A DNA stretch of 64,000 bases, from contig NZ_CP132342.1 in NCBI RefSeq assembly GCF_040529055.1, forward strand, positions 2,044,001-2,108,000, given 5' to 3'. A program made the position numbers and the translations under genes. The stretch is from Xanthomonas sontii (GTDB taxonomy: Bacteria; Pseudomonadota; Gammaproteobacteria; Xanthomonadales; Xanthomonadaceae). Shown here piece after piece: positions 29,853-39,046 of the stretch (the stretch's first letter is position 1; each line of letters opens with the position of its first letter). Under the pieces are notes generated by a model, which was not told the origin of the DNA, ran no database searches, and saw only the letters and a program-made list of their open reading frames with translations.

Positions 29853-30368
29853 CTACAGCCAGCGCGCGACCTGCGCGCAGTAGCGCGCATAGGCACTGCC
29901 GAAGCGTTCGCGCAGGCGCGCTTCCTCGTAGGGGATGACCACCCGCTGCAAGGCCAGCAGCGGCAAGGGCAGCAACAGCGCCGACCACGGCCAGCCGATC
30001 TGCACGCTCAGGCCGAGGTAACTCAGGGTCAGGCTGACGTACATCGGGTTGCGGGTCAGCCGGTAGGGCCCGTGGCAGACCAGGTGCGAGGGCGCGCGCT
30101 CGGGCAGCAGGGTGGTGCGGTCGCGCGCGAACAGCACGAAGCACCAGCACGCCAGCAGCAGGCCGGCGAGCGCGACGGCGCCGCCGCCCAGTTGCAGCCA
30201 GGCCAGTGCAGCGCCCTGCGGCAACGGCAACGGCAGCGCGTGCTGCAGGCTGGCGCCGAGCAGCAGCGCCAGCAGGAAATGCGCCGGCGAGGTCGTGCGC
30301 ACCAGCAACGGCACGCGCGCTTGCGCGCGTGCGGGCGGTGGATCGGTGCGGTCGGTTCGGTCGTGCAT
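29853..30368 (-). CDS. Isoprenylcysteine carboxylmethyltransferase-like membrane protein
   Basis: This 171-residue protein has about four membrane helices. It carries the family signature HGPYRLTRNPMY, followed by the C-terminal EEARLRERFGSAYARYC block that forms the S-adenosylmethionine pocket in ICMT/PEMT-type enzymes. Bacterial members methylate unknown, probably lipid or small-molecule, substrates, so the true function cannot be named. It is convergent with the L7/L12-like gene, 22 bases away. Confidence 0.85.
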   Translation of the reverse strand: MHDRTDRTDPPPARAQARVPLLVRTTSPAHFLLALLLGASLQHALPLPLPQGAALAWLQLGGGAVALAGLLLACWCFVLFARDRTTLLPERAPSHLVCHGPYRLTRNPMYVSLTLSYLGLSVQIGWPWSALLLPLPLLALQRVVIPYEEARLRERFGSAYARYCAQVARWL

Positions 30369-30620
30369 GCAGTCCTTCCCTGGTTCGGTTGCGGCCGCGC
30401 AAGTTTACGCGGCTGCCCACGGCGTCCGCGCGCGCGCGTCACGAATGGGCACGGGCGCGACCCGGCAGTGCCTCGTCGTGCGTGGCAGTGCGCGCAAACC
30501 CGATTACCCTAGCGCCCGTGCGGTACGTCGCAGACGCTTGCGTTCGACGTGTCGCGTCGTTCCGCGTCGATCGCACCCGACGCGCCGGTCGTCCCCCTTC
30601 CGCCACCACTGTCCTGCCTC

Positions 30621-31721
30621 ATGCCAATCGCTTCCGCCAGCAGCACCGCCGCCCCGCGCCGCCGGGTCATCCTCGAAGACGACATCGACGGCTTCACTCC
30701 CGCGCAGCTGTTGCTGCTGCAATCGCCCGAGGTGGAGGTGCTGGGCATCTCGGTGGTCAGCGGCAACATCTGGCGCGACGAAGCGCTGGCGCATACCCGG
30801 CGCCTGCTCGAGATCGCCGGGCGCGGCGAAGTGCCGGTGCTGCCCGGCCCGGTGTTCCCGCTGCTCAACAGCGAGGTGGCCACCGAGCGCTGGGAAGCGC
30901 TGTACGGCAAGTTGCTGTGGAAGGGCGCCTGGACCCGGCAGTGGGTCGAGCACGACACCGTGCAGAGCGCACCGCGCTACCACGCGCACGACGTGGTCCC
31001 GGACTTGCCGCTGGGCAATCCCACCGTGGTGCAGGCGGCCAGCGAGCCGGCCGCCTTGTTCATGATCCGCAAGGTGCGCGAGTTCCCCGGCGAGGTCAGC
31101 ATCGTCGCCACCGGGCCGCTGACCAATCTGGCCCTGGCGCAGCGGCTCGATCCCGACTTCGCCACGCTGGCCAAGGAACTGGTGTACATGGGCGGCAGCC
31201 TCAATCCGCGGCAGCGCCGCGACAGCGTGTCGGCGGCGCAGTTCGCGCGCGAGTTCGTCAATTCGCCGCGGCGCGAGTTCAACATCCGCTGGGATCCGGA
31301 GGCGGCCAGCATCGTGATGCGCGCGCCGTGGCGGCGCATGGTGATGGTGCCGGTGGATCCGTCCACCGCCACCGAACTGACCCCGCAACTGCTGGCGCGG
31401 ATGGGCGCCGCCGACACGCCGATCGGCCATGCGCTGCGCCGGCGCGAACCGGGCTTCCCGATGTGGGACGAACTGGCCACCGCGGTGTGGCTGCGCCCGG
31501 AACTGGCTACCGTCAGCGAGACGCTGTACGTGGACACCAACACCGAGTTCGGCGCCGGCTATGGCGACATCCTGTCGTGGGCGCCGGGCTACCAGCCGGG
31601 CCTGGGCGAGCAGGCGCAGCAGGTGGTGCGCGAGGTCGACGTGGCCGCCATCGAGCAGTTGCTGGTGGAGCGGCTGACCGCGCCGCAGCCGCCGGCGCTG
31701 GGCGCGCCGCTGCCGGGCTGA
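30621..31721 (+). CDS. Nucleoside hydrolase-family protein with altered metal motif
   Basis: This 366-residue protein shows the nucleoside hydrolase fold: the N-terminal strand-loop RVILEDDIDGFTPAQLLLL, VLGISVVSGN, GPLTNLALAQRL, YMGGSLNP, and a late active-site region including FNIRWDPEAA. In the common family, the N-terminal motif is DxDxGxDD and binds calcium. Here the last two acids are replaced (Phe-Thr), as in some divergent members, so catalysis or substrate may differ. The ATG at 30621 is preferred over an upstream GTG at 30549. No signal peptide is clear. Confidence 0.8.
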   Translation: MPIASASSTAAPRRRVILEDDIDGFTPAQLLLLQSPEVEVLGISVVSGNIWRDEALAHTRRLLEIAGRGEVPVLPGPVFPLLNSEVATERWEALYGKLLWKGAWTRQWVEHDTVQSAPRYHAHDVVPDLPLGNPTVVQAASEPAALFMIRKVREFPGEVSIVATGPLTNLALAQRLDPDFATLAKELVYMGGSLNPRQRRDSVSAAQFAREFVNSPRREFNIRWDPEAASIVMRAPWRRMVMVPVDPSTATELTPQLLARMGAADTPIGHALRRREPGFPMWDELATAVWLRPELATVSETLYVDTNTEFGAGYGDILSWAPGYQPGLGEQAQQVVREVDVAAIEQLLVERLTAPQPPALGAPLPG

Positions 31722-31840
31722 GGCATGGCGCATGCGGATGTGCAGTCCGCTGCACGCCACGGCGTCTTGGTGCGCAGCGGGCTCGTCGTCCTGCCGCTCG
31801 CGTGCGGGGCAGGCGGGACGCCGGCCTGCGGTGTGCCGGC

Positions 31841-32227
31841 ATGAGCGTATCCGTGCCCGACGACCGCCTCGCGCAGGCGAAGGCCTTGGTCATGGCAGCG
31901 TTCCGGGAGCCGCAGCGTGCCGATGCGCTGCTGGCCGAGGCCGAGGCACTTGTGCGCGCCGCGGCCAGAGCGGCACCCGCCGATCCACGCCCGCTCACCT
32001 GTCTGGGCGCGGTGCTGTGCGATCGCGGGCACTACCGGCGGGCAGCGGCGGCACTGCGCCGCGCCGTGCGCCTGCAGTCCGACGATCGCAGCACCTACTT
32101 CAATCTGGGCGTGGCCTTGCTCAACGTGGGCCAGCAGGCCGAAGCCATGGCCGCGTTCCGGCACGCGGCCAGCCTGCGCGCCGCGCCGATATCGTGGACG
32201 GCGTACTTCGATCCGCACGCACAATAG
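31841..32227 (+). CDS. Small TPR protein
   Basis: This 128-residue protein contains two to three tetratricopeptide repeats. The best are LTCLGAVLCDRGHYRRAAAALRRA and the following STYFNLGVALLNVGQQAEAMAAFRHA (positions about 53-113). TPRs mediate protein-protein contacts, and no partner can be named. The ATG at 31841 follows the nucleoside hydrolase stop by 119 bases on the same strand. It is short, but its codon pattern and repeat structure support it. Confidence 0.7.
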   Translation: MSVSVPDDRLAQAKALVMAAFREPQRADALLAEAEALVRAAARAAPADPRPLTCLGAVLCDRGHYRRAAAALRRAVRLQSDDRSTYFNLGVALLNVGQQAEAMAAFRHAASLRAAPISWTAYFDPHAQ

Positions 32228-32278
32228 CGATGCCGCGCCGATGCGGCAGCGCCAGGGCGCATGCCTGCCGCTGCGCGC

Positions 32279-33238
32279 TTACGGCAGGCCGGCCAGCCAG
32301 TCGTCGTCGCTGCCTTCGTTGATGTCGGCGAACAGCGGCGTGGAGAAGTAGCGCTCGCCGGTATCCGGCAGCATCGCCAGGATCACCGCGCCGGGCGCCG
32401 CGGTTTCGGCCACACGCAGCGCGGTGGCCACCGTGCCGCCGCCGGAGATGCCGGTGAAGATGCCTTCCTCGGCGGCGAGGCGGCGCGACACCGTGATGGC
32501 GTCGGTGTCTTCCACGCTCAGCACCTCGTCGTAGACCTCGCGGTTGAGCACCTCGGGCACGAAATCCGGCGTCCAGCCCTGGATCTTGTGCGGCTTCCAC
32601 TCCTGGCCCTGCAGCAGGGCCGCGCCGACCGGTTCGGTGGCGGTGATGTGTACTTCCGGACGCGCGAGCCGCAGCACTTCGCCGACGCCGGTGAGGGTGC
32701 CGCCAGTGCCCCAGCCGCTGACGAAATGGTCGAGCCGGCGGCCGGCGAAGTCGCGCAGGATTTCCGCGGCGGTGGTGCTGCGGTGGTAGGCCGGATTGGC
32801 CGGGTTGGCGAACTGCCGGGCCAGGAACCAGCCGTGCTGCCTGGCCAGTTCCTCGGCCTTGCGCACCATGCCGCTGCCGCGCTCGGCGGCCGGGGTCAGA
32901 ATCACCTTGGCGCCGTAGGCGCGCATCAGCTTGCGGCGCTCGATCGAGAAGGTCTCCACCATCGTCGCCACGAACTTGTAGCCGCGTGCGGCGGCGACCA
33001 TCGCCAGCGCCACGCCGGTATTGCCGGAGGTCGCTTCGACGATGGTGTCGCCGGGCTTGAGCAGGCCGCGCGCCTCGGCGTCGAGCACGATCGCCAGGGC
33101 CAGGCGGTCCTTGACCGAGCCGCCGGGATTGAAGGCTTCGACCTTGACGTACAGGTCCACGTGCGCCGGCGCCAGCCGCTGCAGCTTGACGATCGGGGTG
33201 TGGCCGATGGTGTCGAGGATGTTGTCGTAGATGGCCAT
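32279..33238 (-). CDS. cysK: Cysteine synthase A (O-acetylserine sulfhydrylase)
   Basis: This 319-residue PLP enzyme makes cysteine from O-acetylserine and sulfide. The PLP lysine is in FNPGGSVKDRLA. The substrate loop EATSGNTGVALA and the phosphate-binding GWGTGGTLTG are intact, as is GISGGGTVATALRVA. The start is the ATG at 33238 behind a GGAG ribosome site; a TTG two codons earlier is unlikely. It lies 29 bases downstream of cysG on the same strand, and both are divergent from cysB. It is the final step of the pathway encoded across 32-51 kb. Confidence 0.95.
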   Translation of the reverse strand: MAIYDNILDTIGHTPIVKLQRLAPAHVDLYVKVEAFNPGGSVKDRLALAIVLDAEARGLLKPGDTIVEATSGNTGVALAMVAAARGYKFVATMVETFSIERRKLMRAYGAKVILTPAAERGSGMVRKAEELARQHGWFLARQFANPANPAYHRSTTAAEILRDFAGRRLDHFVSGWGTGGTLTGVGEVLRLARPEVHITATEPVGAALLQGQEWKPHKIQGWTPDFVPEVLNREVYDEVLSVEDTDAITVSRRLAAEEGIFTGISGGGTVATALRVAETAAPGAVILAMLPDTGERYFSTPLFADINEGSDDDWLAGLP

Positions 33239-33267
33239 GGGCAAGGTCTCCGGGAATGGGGGGCGGG

Positions 33268-34458
33268 TCAGGCGGCGTGGGCCAGGGTAGGCGCCGCCTG
33301 CTTCGGGGAAGGTGAGGGCAGCGCGTGCAGCGGGGCGGTGCCGAACCAGTGCAGGGCGTCGGCCAGCGCGGCCACCTCGCCCAGGATCAGCAGCGCCGGC
33401 GCACGCACGGCATGCGCGCGGGCGGTGTCGGGCAGGTCGGCGAGGGTGCCGCGCACCACCCGCTGCTCGGCACGCGAGCCGTTCTCGACCAGCGCGAACG
33501 GCGTGCTGGCGGCGCGACCGGCGGCGAGCAGGCGCGTGCGCACCGTGTCCAGGCCGGCCACGCCCATGTACACCGCCAGCGTCTGCCGCTCCTGTGCCAG
33601 CGCGGCCCAGTCCAGCGTGTCCAGCGAGGCCTTGCAGTGCGCGGTGACCAGGCGCAGCGATTGCGCGTGGTCGCGATGGGTCAGCGGGATGCCGGCGTAG
33701 GCGGCGCAGGCCAGCGCGGCGGTGATGCCGGGCACCACCGCGTAGTCCACGCCGTGCGCGCGCAGGTATTCCAGTTCCTCGCCGCCGCGGCCGAACACGA
33801 ACGGGTCGCCGCCCTTCAGCCGCACCACCCGGCGTCCGCGCCGCGCGTGTTCCAGCAGCAAGGCATGGATCTGCTCCTGCGCCACGCTATGGCCGTCGGC
33901 CGACTTACCGACGGCGATGCGCTCGGTGCCGGCCGGCACGAGCTGCAGGATCGCGGCGCTGACCAGGCGGTCGTGCAGGACCACGTCGGCCTGGCGCAGG
34001 GCGTGCAGCGCGTGGCCGGTGAGCAGGCCGGGATCGCCGGGCCCGGCGCCGACCAGGGTCACGCTGCCTGGGCGCAGCGGCAGCGCCTGCTGTGCGGCGG
34101 TCTCGGCGGCAGCGGCATTGGCCGCGGACGCCGGCTCGGCTGGCACGGCTTGCGCCAGCACCCGCCGCGCGGCCGCGGCCTGCAGCGCCTGGCGGTTGGC
34201 CATGGTGTCCTCGCTTGCGGCGATCAGGTACCAGATGCTGTCCAGCCAGGCGCTGTCGAAGGCGCCTTGCAGCCAGGCCAGCCGTCCCTGCGCGGCCAGC
34301 GCATGCAAGCCCGGGGTCAGGGTCGGCGCGACCACCCGTGGCAGGGCGCCGGCGGCGAGCAGTGTCTGCAACTGGCGCTCGGCGGCCGCGCCGCCGCCGA
34401 TCACCAGCACGGCCCGGTCGCGCAGGTCCGGATACAGGGCAATCGGGGCAGGGCTCAC
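33268..34458 (-). CDS. cysG: Siroheme synthase-type uroporphyrinogen-III methyltransferase with shortened N-terminal domain
   Basis: The protein is about 396 residues (GTG at 34458; TTG at 34473 also possible). The C-terminal half is a complete SUMT domain ([51 protein letters not shown]) that methylates uroporphyrinogen III to precorrin-2. The N-terminal NAD-binding segment ([15 protein letters not shown]) is present. However, only about 30 low-complexity residues join it to SUMT, where full-length CysG has about 100 residues including the catalytic Asp and the helical dimer/chelatase part. Dehydrogenase/ferrochelatase activity is therefore doubtful. Its product supplies siroheme to CysI. 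Confidence 0.9.
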   Translation of the reverse strand: MSPAPIALYPDLRDRAVLVIGGGAAAERQLQTLLAAGALPRVVAPTLTPGLHALAAQGRLAWLQGAFDSAWLDSIWYLIAASEDTMANRQALQAAAARRVLAQAVPAEPASAANAAAAETAAQQALPLRPGSVTLVGAGPGDPGLLTGHALHALRQADVVLHDRLVSAAILQLVPAGTERIAVGKSADGHSVAQEQIHALLLEHARRGRRVVRLKGGDPFVFGRGGEELEYLRAHGVDYAVVPGITAALACAAYAGIPLTHRDHAQSLRLVTAHCKASLDTLDWAALAQERQTLAVYMGVAGLDTVRTRLLAAGRAASTPFALVENGSRAEQRVVRGTLADLPDTARAHAVRAPALLILGEVAALADALHWFGTAPLHALPSPSPKQAAPTLAHAA

Positions 34459-34625
34459 AGGGACGGCTCGCAACGCAGGGCAGGCGGGAGCGACGACCGT
34501 AGCGCCGGCTCATAGCCCCAGGAAATGACTTCATGCCCAAGGCAGATAGCTTTCGGTTATAAGGTGAAAGGCCGAATTCCACTACAGTCGAGCGTCCCGC
34601 CAGGCGGCGCCTCGCCCTCGTCCCG
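34459..34625. promoter_or_regulatory. Divergent cysG-cysB control region
   Basis: This 167-base gap is AT-richer than its surroundings, with TTATAA near 34557. It carries CGGCTCATAGCCC (34506-34518) and CTTCATGCCC (34529-34538). Very similar sequence occurs in the cysJ-cysD divergent gap (CGGCTCATGCCC, 47826-47837). These are candidate CysB sites. Confidence 0.5.
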
Positions 34626-35609
34626 ATGACGCTGACCCAACTCCGCTACCTCGTCGCCATTGCCGATGCCGATCTGAACATCACCCTGGCGGCGGCGCGC
34701 GTGCATGCCACCCAGCCGGGGCTGTCCAAACAACTCAAGCAACTGGAGGACGAACTGGGCTTCCTGTTGTTCGTGCGCAAGGGCCGCAGTCTGGAGACGG
34801 TGACTCCGGCCGGGCGCGAGGTGATCGAGCGCGCGCGTGCGGTGCTGGCCGAGGCCAACAACATCCGCACCTACGCCGCCAACCAGCGCCGCGAGAGCCA
34901 GGGCCAACTGACCCTCACCACCACCCACACCCAGGCGCGCTTCGTGCTGCCGCCGGCGGTGGCGCAGATCAAGCAGGCCTATCCTCAGGTCAGCGTGCAC
35001 CTGCAGCAGGCCGCCGAGAGCGCGGCGCTGGACCTGCTCAGCCAGGGCGATGCCGACATCGCCATCGTCAGCACCGCCGGCACGGCGCCGGCCGCCGGCA
35101 TCGCCGTGCCGCTGTACCGCTGGCGGCGGCTGGTGCTGGTGCCGCGCGGGCACGCGCTGGACGTGCCCAAGCGGGTGCCGGACATGGCCGCGCTGGCGGC
35201 GCAGCCGTTGATCAGCTACGAATCCTCCACGCGCGCCGGCTCCTCGCTGCAGCGCGCCTTCGGCCGGCTCGGGCTGGAGCCGCGGATCGCGCTGACCGCG
35301 CTTGACGCGGACCTGATCAAGACCTACGTGCGCACCGGACTCGGCGTGGGCCTGCTGGCGGAAATGGCGGTGAGCGCCAACGACACCGACCTGCGCGCGT
35401 GGCCGGCGCCGCCGGAGATTCCCGACTGCATCGCCTGGGCGGTGCTGCCGCGCGACCGCGTGCTGCGCGACTACGCGCTGGAACTGGTGCACGTGCTGGC
35501 GCCGCAGATCGACACCCGCGACCTGCGTCGGGTGATGGAAGGCAACCAGCAGCCGGACTGGCCGGCGCCGCCGAGCTGGGAAGATCTGACTCAGACCATT
35601 ACCAGTTGA
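34626..35609 (+). CDS. cysB: CysB-type LysR regulator
   Basis: This 327-residue protein has a winged helix-turn-helix at residues 1-60 (LTQLRYLVAIAD, ATQPGLSKQLKQLEDELGF) and a periplasmic-binding-like effector domain that includes TTTHTQARFVLPP, the typical CysB ligand loop. The length and C terminus also match CysB rather than other LysR families. CysB proteins activate sulfate assimilation genes when N-acetylserine signals sulfur limitation. It is divergent from cysG-cysK and should regulate both cys clusters in this window. Confidence 0.92.
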   Translation: MTLTQLRYLVAIADADLNITLAAARVHATQPGLSKQLKQLEDELGFLLFVRKGRSLETVTPAGREVIERARAVLAEANNIRTYAANQRRESQGQLTLTTTHTQARFVLPPAVAQIKQAYPQVSVHLQQAAESAALDLLSQGDADIAIVSTAGTAPAAGIAVPLYRWRRLVLVPRGHALDVPKRVPDMAALAAQPLISYESSTRAGSSLQRAFGRLGLEPRIALTALDADLIKTYVRTGLGVGLLAEMAVSANDTDLRAWPAPPEIPDCIAWAVLPRDRVLRDYALELVHVLAPQIDTRDLRRVMEGNQQPDWPAPPSWEDLTQTITS

Positions 35610-35660
35610 AGCCGGGAATGTTGAAGCCGGGAATGGGGAATCGGGACTGGGGAATCGCGA
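35608..35660 (+). repeat. Heptamer repeat array A
   Basis: A direct array of imperfect GGGAATG/GGGAATC units with GAAGCC spacers starts at the very end of cysB. The rest of the 330-base gap to 35940 holds no gene I can support. Confidence 0.8.
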
Positions 35661-35939
35661 CAGCGGCGTCCTTTGATCGATACGTCGATTGGCTTCGGAC
35701 AGACGTCTGGCAAAAGAAGTAAGGGCAACGGTGTCGCGGCCTGCACTGGAATGAAGACCCCGCACCGGCGTGGTTGCCTGCCGTGCGCGTTGCCGCAGCG
35801 CGAGTCGCCCCCTATCATGCGGCCCGCGCTGCCGCCCGGCAGACCGCGACCCTGGACGTGCCGGCGGCTGTCGGCACCGCGCCGCCGCTGTGCGGCCGTC
35901 GCCCAGGGCGCGTCGACTTTCCCAACGCAAGGACGCCCG

Positions 35940-36527
35940 ATGCATCCTGTTCTCCAGCACAACCTGTTCTTCGTCAAGGAACAGGTCGGCATGTTCAAGG
36001 CCGCCAACAACTACGACGTGTTCGATCCGCACAGCAACCGCAAGCTGCTGGAATGCCGCGAGCCGAACCTGGGCGTGTTCACCAAGATCTTCCGGTTCAC
36101 CGACTACAAGCGCATGACCCCGTTCCAGGTGGAAGTGCGTACTCCGGATGGACAGAAGGTGCTGACGGTCAAGCGCGGCTTCTCGCTGTTCCTGTCCAAG
36201 GTCGAGGTGCTGGACGAGCGCGATCGGCTGGTCGGTTCCTTCAGCCAGAAGTTCTTCTCCATCGGCGGCAAGTTCGACGTGCTCGATGCCCAGGGCGCGC
36301 CGGTGTGCACCCTGCGCGGCAAGTGGACCAGCTGGGATTTCCGTTTCGTGCAGGGCGAGCGCGAACTGGCCCAGGTCTCGAAGAAGTGGGCCGGGCTGGG
36401 CAAGGAACTGTTCACCAGCGCCGACAACTACATGCTGTCGATCGCCGAGAGCCTGCCGGCCGAGGATCCGCGGCGGATCCTGATCATGGCGGCGGTGCTG
36501 TGCATCGATATGGTGTTGAAGGAATGA
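35940..36527 (+). CDS. LURP-one-related/scramblase-like protein
   Basis: This 195-residue protein forms the LOR/Tubby-like beta-barrel fold seen in LURP-one proteins and phospholipid scramblases. The visible pattern is FVKEQVGMFKAANNYDVFD near the start, alternating strands such as VLTVKRGFSLFLSKVEV and KFDVLDAQGAPVCTLRGK, and a C-terminal hydrophobic helix (ILIMAAVLCIDMVL). AAGGA at 35929-35933 is correctly spaced from the ATG. No calcium-binding motif is clear, so lipid scrambling cannot be inferred. It stands alone between repeat-rich gaps. Confidence 0.82.
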   Translation: MHPVLQHNLFFVKEQVGMFKAANNYDVFDPHSNRKLLECREPNLGVFTKIFRFTDYKRMTPFQVEVRTPDGQKVLTVKRGFSLFLSKVEVLDERDRLVGSFSQKFFSIGGKFDVLDAQGAPVCTLRGKWTSWDFRFVQGERELAQVSKKWAGLGKELFTSADNYMLSIAESLPAEDPRRILIMAAVLCIDMVLKE

Positions 36528-36535
36528 TGGTCGAA

Positions 36536-36626
36536 GAGCCGGGAATGGGGAATCGGGATTGGGGAATCGCGGTGAAGCCGGGAATGGGGAATCGGGATTG
36601 GGGAATCGGGATTGGGGAATCGCAAA
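36536..36626 (+). repeat. Heptamer repeat array B
   Basis: A long direct array of 7-base units (GGGAATG, GGGAATC, GGGATTG) in two near-identical blocks. It begins just after the LURP-like gene. With the REP and hairpin elements that follow, it fills most of the 346-base gap. Confidence 0.85.
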
Positions 36627-36684
36627 AGCTGGATTCCCGCGGCTGCTGCACCCTGGCCCCTCGCACTGAGCGGCGCTGGCCATT

Positions 36685-36707
36685 GTGGGAGGGACTTCAG
36701 TCCCGAC
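36685..36707 (+). repeat. REP element
   Basis: A 23-base REP starting GTGGGAGGGACTTCAG and ending with the complement of its core. The same sequence recurs inverted at 43061-43083 and 50962-50984. Confidence 0.85.
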
Positions 36708-36792
36708 TGCATGCTGCCGGAAGACCTCAGTACCTCACTGTTCCCTGCCAAGCCTTAGCGACTCAACGCTGCGCGGCTGCGCTTGACATCTT

Positions 36793-36838
36793 CCTTCTCC
36801 CCCCGGGAGAAGGTGCCCCGAAGGGGCGGATGAGGGTA
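36793..36838 (+). repeat. Interspersed hairpin repeat (CCTTCTCCC family)
   Basis: A nested hairpin (CCTTCTCCC...GGGAGAAGG, then GCCCCGAAGGGGC) is followed by GGATGAGGGT. A close relative lies inside the RNA methyltransferase coding region at 63412-63452. Confidence 0.75.
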
Positions 36839-36873
36839 CGGTCGCCAGTGCCAGTAACCGCACTCAGCGCAGC

Positions 36874-38076
36874 TCAGGCGTCCGTGCTCGCCGCCGGCAG
36901 CAGCACGGTGAAGCGGCTGCCGTGGCCCGGCTGGCTGCGCACTTCCACGGTGCAACCCAGGGTCTCGGCGGCGCGGCGCACGATCCACAGGCCCAGGCCG
37001 AGGCCGTCGCTGCGCGGGTCGGCCTGGCGGAAGGCCTGGAACAGCGTGCGCAGGCCCTCTTCGTCCATACCGATGCCGCGGTCGATGATCTCCACCGCCA
37101 CCTGGTCGCCGCGGCGCCGGCAGCCGATCAGCACCTTGCCCTGCGCGGTGTACTTGACCGCGTTACCGAGCAGGTTGCCGAGCAACGTGGACAGCAAGGC
37201 CGCGCTGCTGAGCACGCGCAAGGACGTCGGCACGCTGCGCAGCTGCACGCCCTTGGCCGCGGCCTGCGGCTGCCAGGTGGCCAGGATCGGTGCCAGCACG
37301 TCGGTCAGGGCCAGGGTCTGCAGTGCCGGCAGGCGCAGCTCGCCGGCGGCGGCGTTGGTGGCGAGCTGGTCGAGCCCGCTGGCCACCTGGTTCAAGGCGG
37401 TGCGTGCGGTCTCCAGCGAACCATCCTGCGCCGCGTCCTGCTGGCGCTGCAGCTTGCTCAGCGCATAGGACGCGGTACGCAGCGGGGTCTTCAGGTCGTG
37501 GCCGGCGATGGCCATCAGGCGACTGCGGTAATGGTTGGATTCCTGCGCCAGATGCAGCGCCTTGCGCAGTTCCAGTTGGCCCATCGCCTGCCGCGCCAGC
37601 GCGCGCAGCGCTTCGATCTGCTCGTAGCTGAGCTGGCGCGGGCGCCGGTCCAGCACGCAGACGGTGCCCAGGGCCAGGCCGTCGGAGGTCTTCAGCAGCG
37701 CGCCGGCATAGAAGTGCAGGCGCATCTCGCCGGTGACCAGCGGATTGCAGGCGAAGCGCGGGTCCTCGCGGGTATCCGGCACCAGCAGCAGGTCGTCCTC
37801 GAGCAAAGCGTGCGCGCACAGCGAGGTCGCCAGCGGCGTTTCGCGCGTGCCCAGCCCGATCTCGCTCTTGAACCACTGGCGCTCGCTGTCGATCAGGTTG
37901 ACCACCGCGATCGGCGCCTGGCAGATCAGCCCGGCCAGCCGGGTGATGTCGTCGAACGCCGGCTCGCGCGGGGTGTCCAGGATCGCGTAGCTGTGCAAGG
38001 CGTCCAGCCGCAGCGCTTCGTTGCGGGGCTTGGCCGCGCAATAGACCGGGTCGGCGGCGGGTTCGACGGGAGACAT
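36874..38076 (-). CDS. GAF-domain sensor histidine kinase
   Basis: This 400-residue cytoplasmic kinase has an N-terminal GAF domain (about 25-170, with FDDITRLAGLICQAPIAVVN and GTRETPLATSLCAHALLEDD), HisKA with phosphoacceptor His at residue 193 (AGHDLKTPLR), and an ATPase domain with LGNAVKYTA, DRGIGM and GLGLGLWIV. It has no membrane helix, so it senses a cytoplasmic ligand or redox state. The Cys in the GAF pocket (SLCAHAL) is often conserved in related light- or redox-type GAF proteins. No response regulator is adjacent; it is an orphan kinase. Confidence 0.9.
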   Translation of the reverse strand: MSPVEPAADPVYCAAKPRNEALRLDALHSYAILDTPREPAFDDITRLAGLICQAPIAVVNLIDSERQWFKSEIGLGTRETPLATSLCAHALLEDDLLLVPDTREDPRFACNPLVTGEMRLHFYAGALLKTSDGLALGTVCVLDRRPRQLSYEQIEALRALARQAMGQLELRKALHLAQESNHYRSRLMAIAGHDLKTPLRTASYALSKLQRQQDAAQDGSLETARTALNQVASGLDQLATNAAAGELRLPALQTLALTDVLAPILATWQPQAAAKGVQLRSVPTSLRVLSSAALLSTLLGNLLGNAVKYTAQGKVLIGCRRRGDQVAVEIIDRGIGMDEEGLRTLFQAFRQADPRSDGLGLGLWIVRRAAETLGCTVEVRSQPGHGSRFTVLLPAASTDA

Positions 38077-38209
38077 GCGGCGCGACTCGGGCGGAAAGGC
38101 ACGCAGTCTATGGTACCTGTCACGGTTTTTGCCGACGCGGCTTTCACATGGTGCTCGCGTGCGCTGCACCTGCGCTTAGCGAATCGGCTGCGCAGGCGGT
38201 GTCGCCTGG

Positions 38210-38635
38210 TCAGCCCACCCAGCGTCCCTGCGCGTCGACCAGCGGCGTCCCGTCCTCCTTGGCGAAGGCGCCGCGCTGCGGCGTCGGCAGGATTTCCAGC
38301 ACCGTCTCCGACGGCCGGCACAGGCGCGTGCCCAGTGGGCTGATCACGATCGGCCGGTTGAGCAGGATCGGGTGCTGCAGGATGGCCTCCAGCAGCGCGT
38401 CATCGTCCAGCGTCGGGTCGTCCAGTCCCAGTTCGGCGTAGGGCGTGCCCTTCTGCCGCATCAGGTCGCGCAGCGGCAGCCCGCTGGCCGCCGCCAGCGT
38501 CTGCAGGGTGGCGCGATCCGGCGGCGTCTTCAAATACTCGATCACGGTCGGCTCGACGCCGCTGTTGCGGATCAGCCCGAGCACATTGCGCGAGGTGCCG
38601 CAGGCGGGGTTGTGGTAGATCGTGATCGTGGGCAT
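38210..38635 (-). CDS. arsC: ArsC-family arsenate reductase (glutaredoxin-dependent type)
   Basis: This 141-residue thioredoxin-fold protein begins ITIYHNPACGTSRNVL, with the single catalytic cysteine of the glutaredoxin-coupled ArsC class. The arginines of the active site lie in NRPIVISPLGTRLCRP. It reduces arsenate to arsenite. There is no ars regulator or efflux gene next to it, so it may instead be a generic ArsC-like oxidoreductase. The start at 38635 has the expected N terminus. Confidence 0.88.
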   Translation of the reverse strand: MPTITIYHNPACGTSRNVLGLIRNSGVEPTVIEYLKTPPDRATLQTLAAASGLPLRDLMRQKGTPYAELGLDDPTLDDDALLEAILQHPILLNRPIVISPLGTRLCRPSETVLEILPTPQRGAFAKEDGTPLVDAQGRWVG

Positions 38636-39012
38636 GGGCGGCTCGCTGAGTGGGACGGAACAGGGTGGCGGCCGTGCCGGAATCCTCCACGCGGCCGCGG
38701 CCGATGGTGCCGCAATCGCGGCGCCATGCAAGCGCCGCGCTCGCCGGACACGGCGGTGCGCGGCGCCCGCGATGGTCGCCGCCGCGTCGGAAACGCCGGC
38801 CCGTCGTCGATCTGCAGAGAGCGCATGGTCCGGCCAGGCAACGGACGGACCACCTTGCCGGGCGCCTGGGCGGCGGCAGGACGATGGCGATGCGGCCGTG
38901 CTCCGGGGGCGGTCGCGGCCGCTGGGGCTTCGGTCTACCGACCGAGGACGCTGCCGGTCCGGCACCGCCACGACGTGCATGCGTCACTTCGCCGCACACG
39001 GCATCGCACGCG

Positions 39013-39040
39013 TTTCAATGGCCGTCGCTCCCTCTAGAAT
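39013..39040 (+). promoter_or_regulatory. Probable promoter of the DUF2946 gene
   Basis: TAGAAT at 39035-39040 lies 6 bases before the ATG at 39047, and TTTCAA at 39013-39018 sits 16 bases upstream of it. If used, transcription would begin at or next to the start codon, giving a leaderless mRNA. The remaining bases of the 411-base gap (38636-39046) hold nothing recognisable. Confidence 0.45.
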
Positions 39041-39046
39041 GCGCCG

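Noticed and set aside
36536..36626. CRISPR or iteron origin
   Set aside because: Units are 7 bases without spacers and recur at other loci; no replication gene is near.
38210..38980. Longer ArsC with an N-terminal extension
   Set aside because: The extension is Arg/Ser/Pro-rich non-coding sequence; ArsC begins at 38635.
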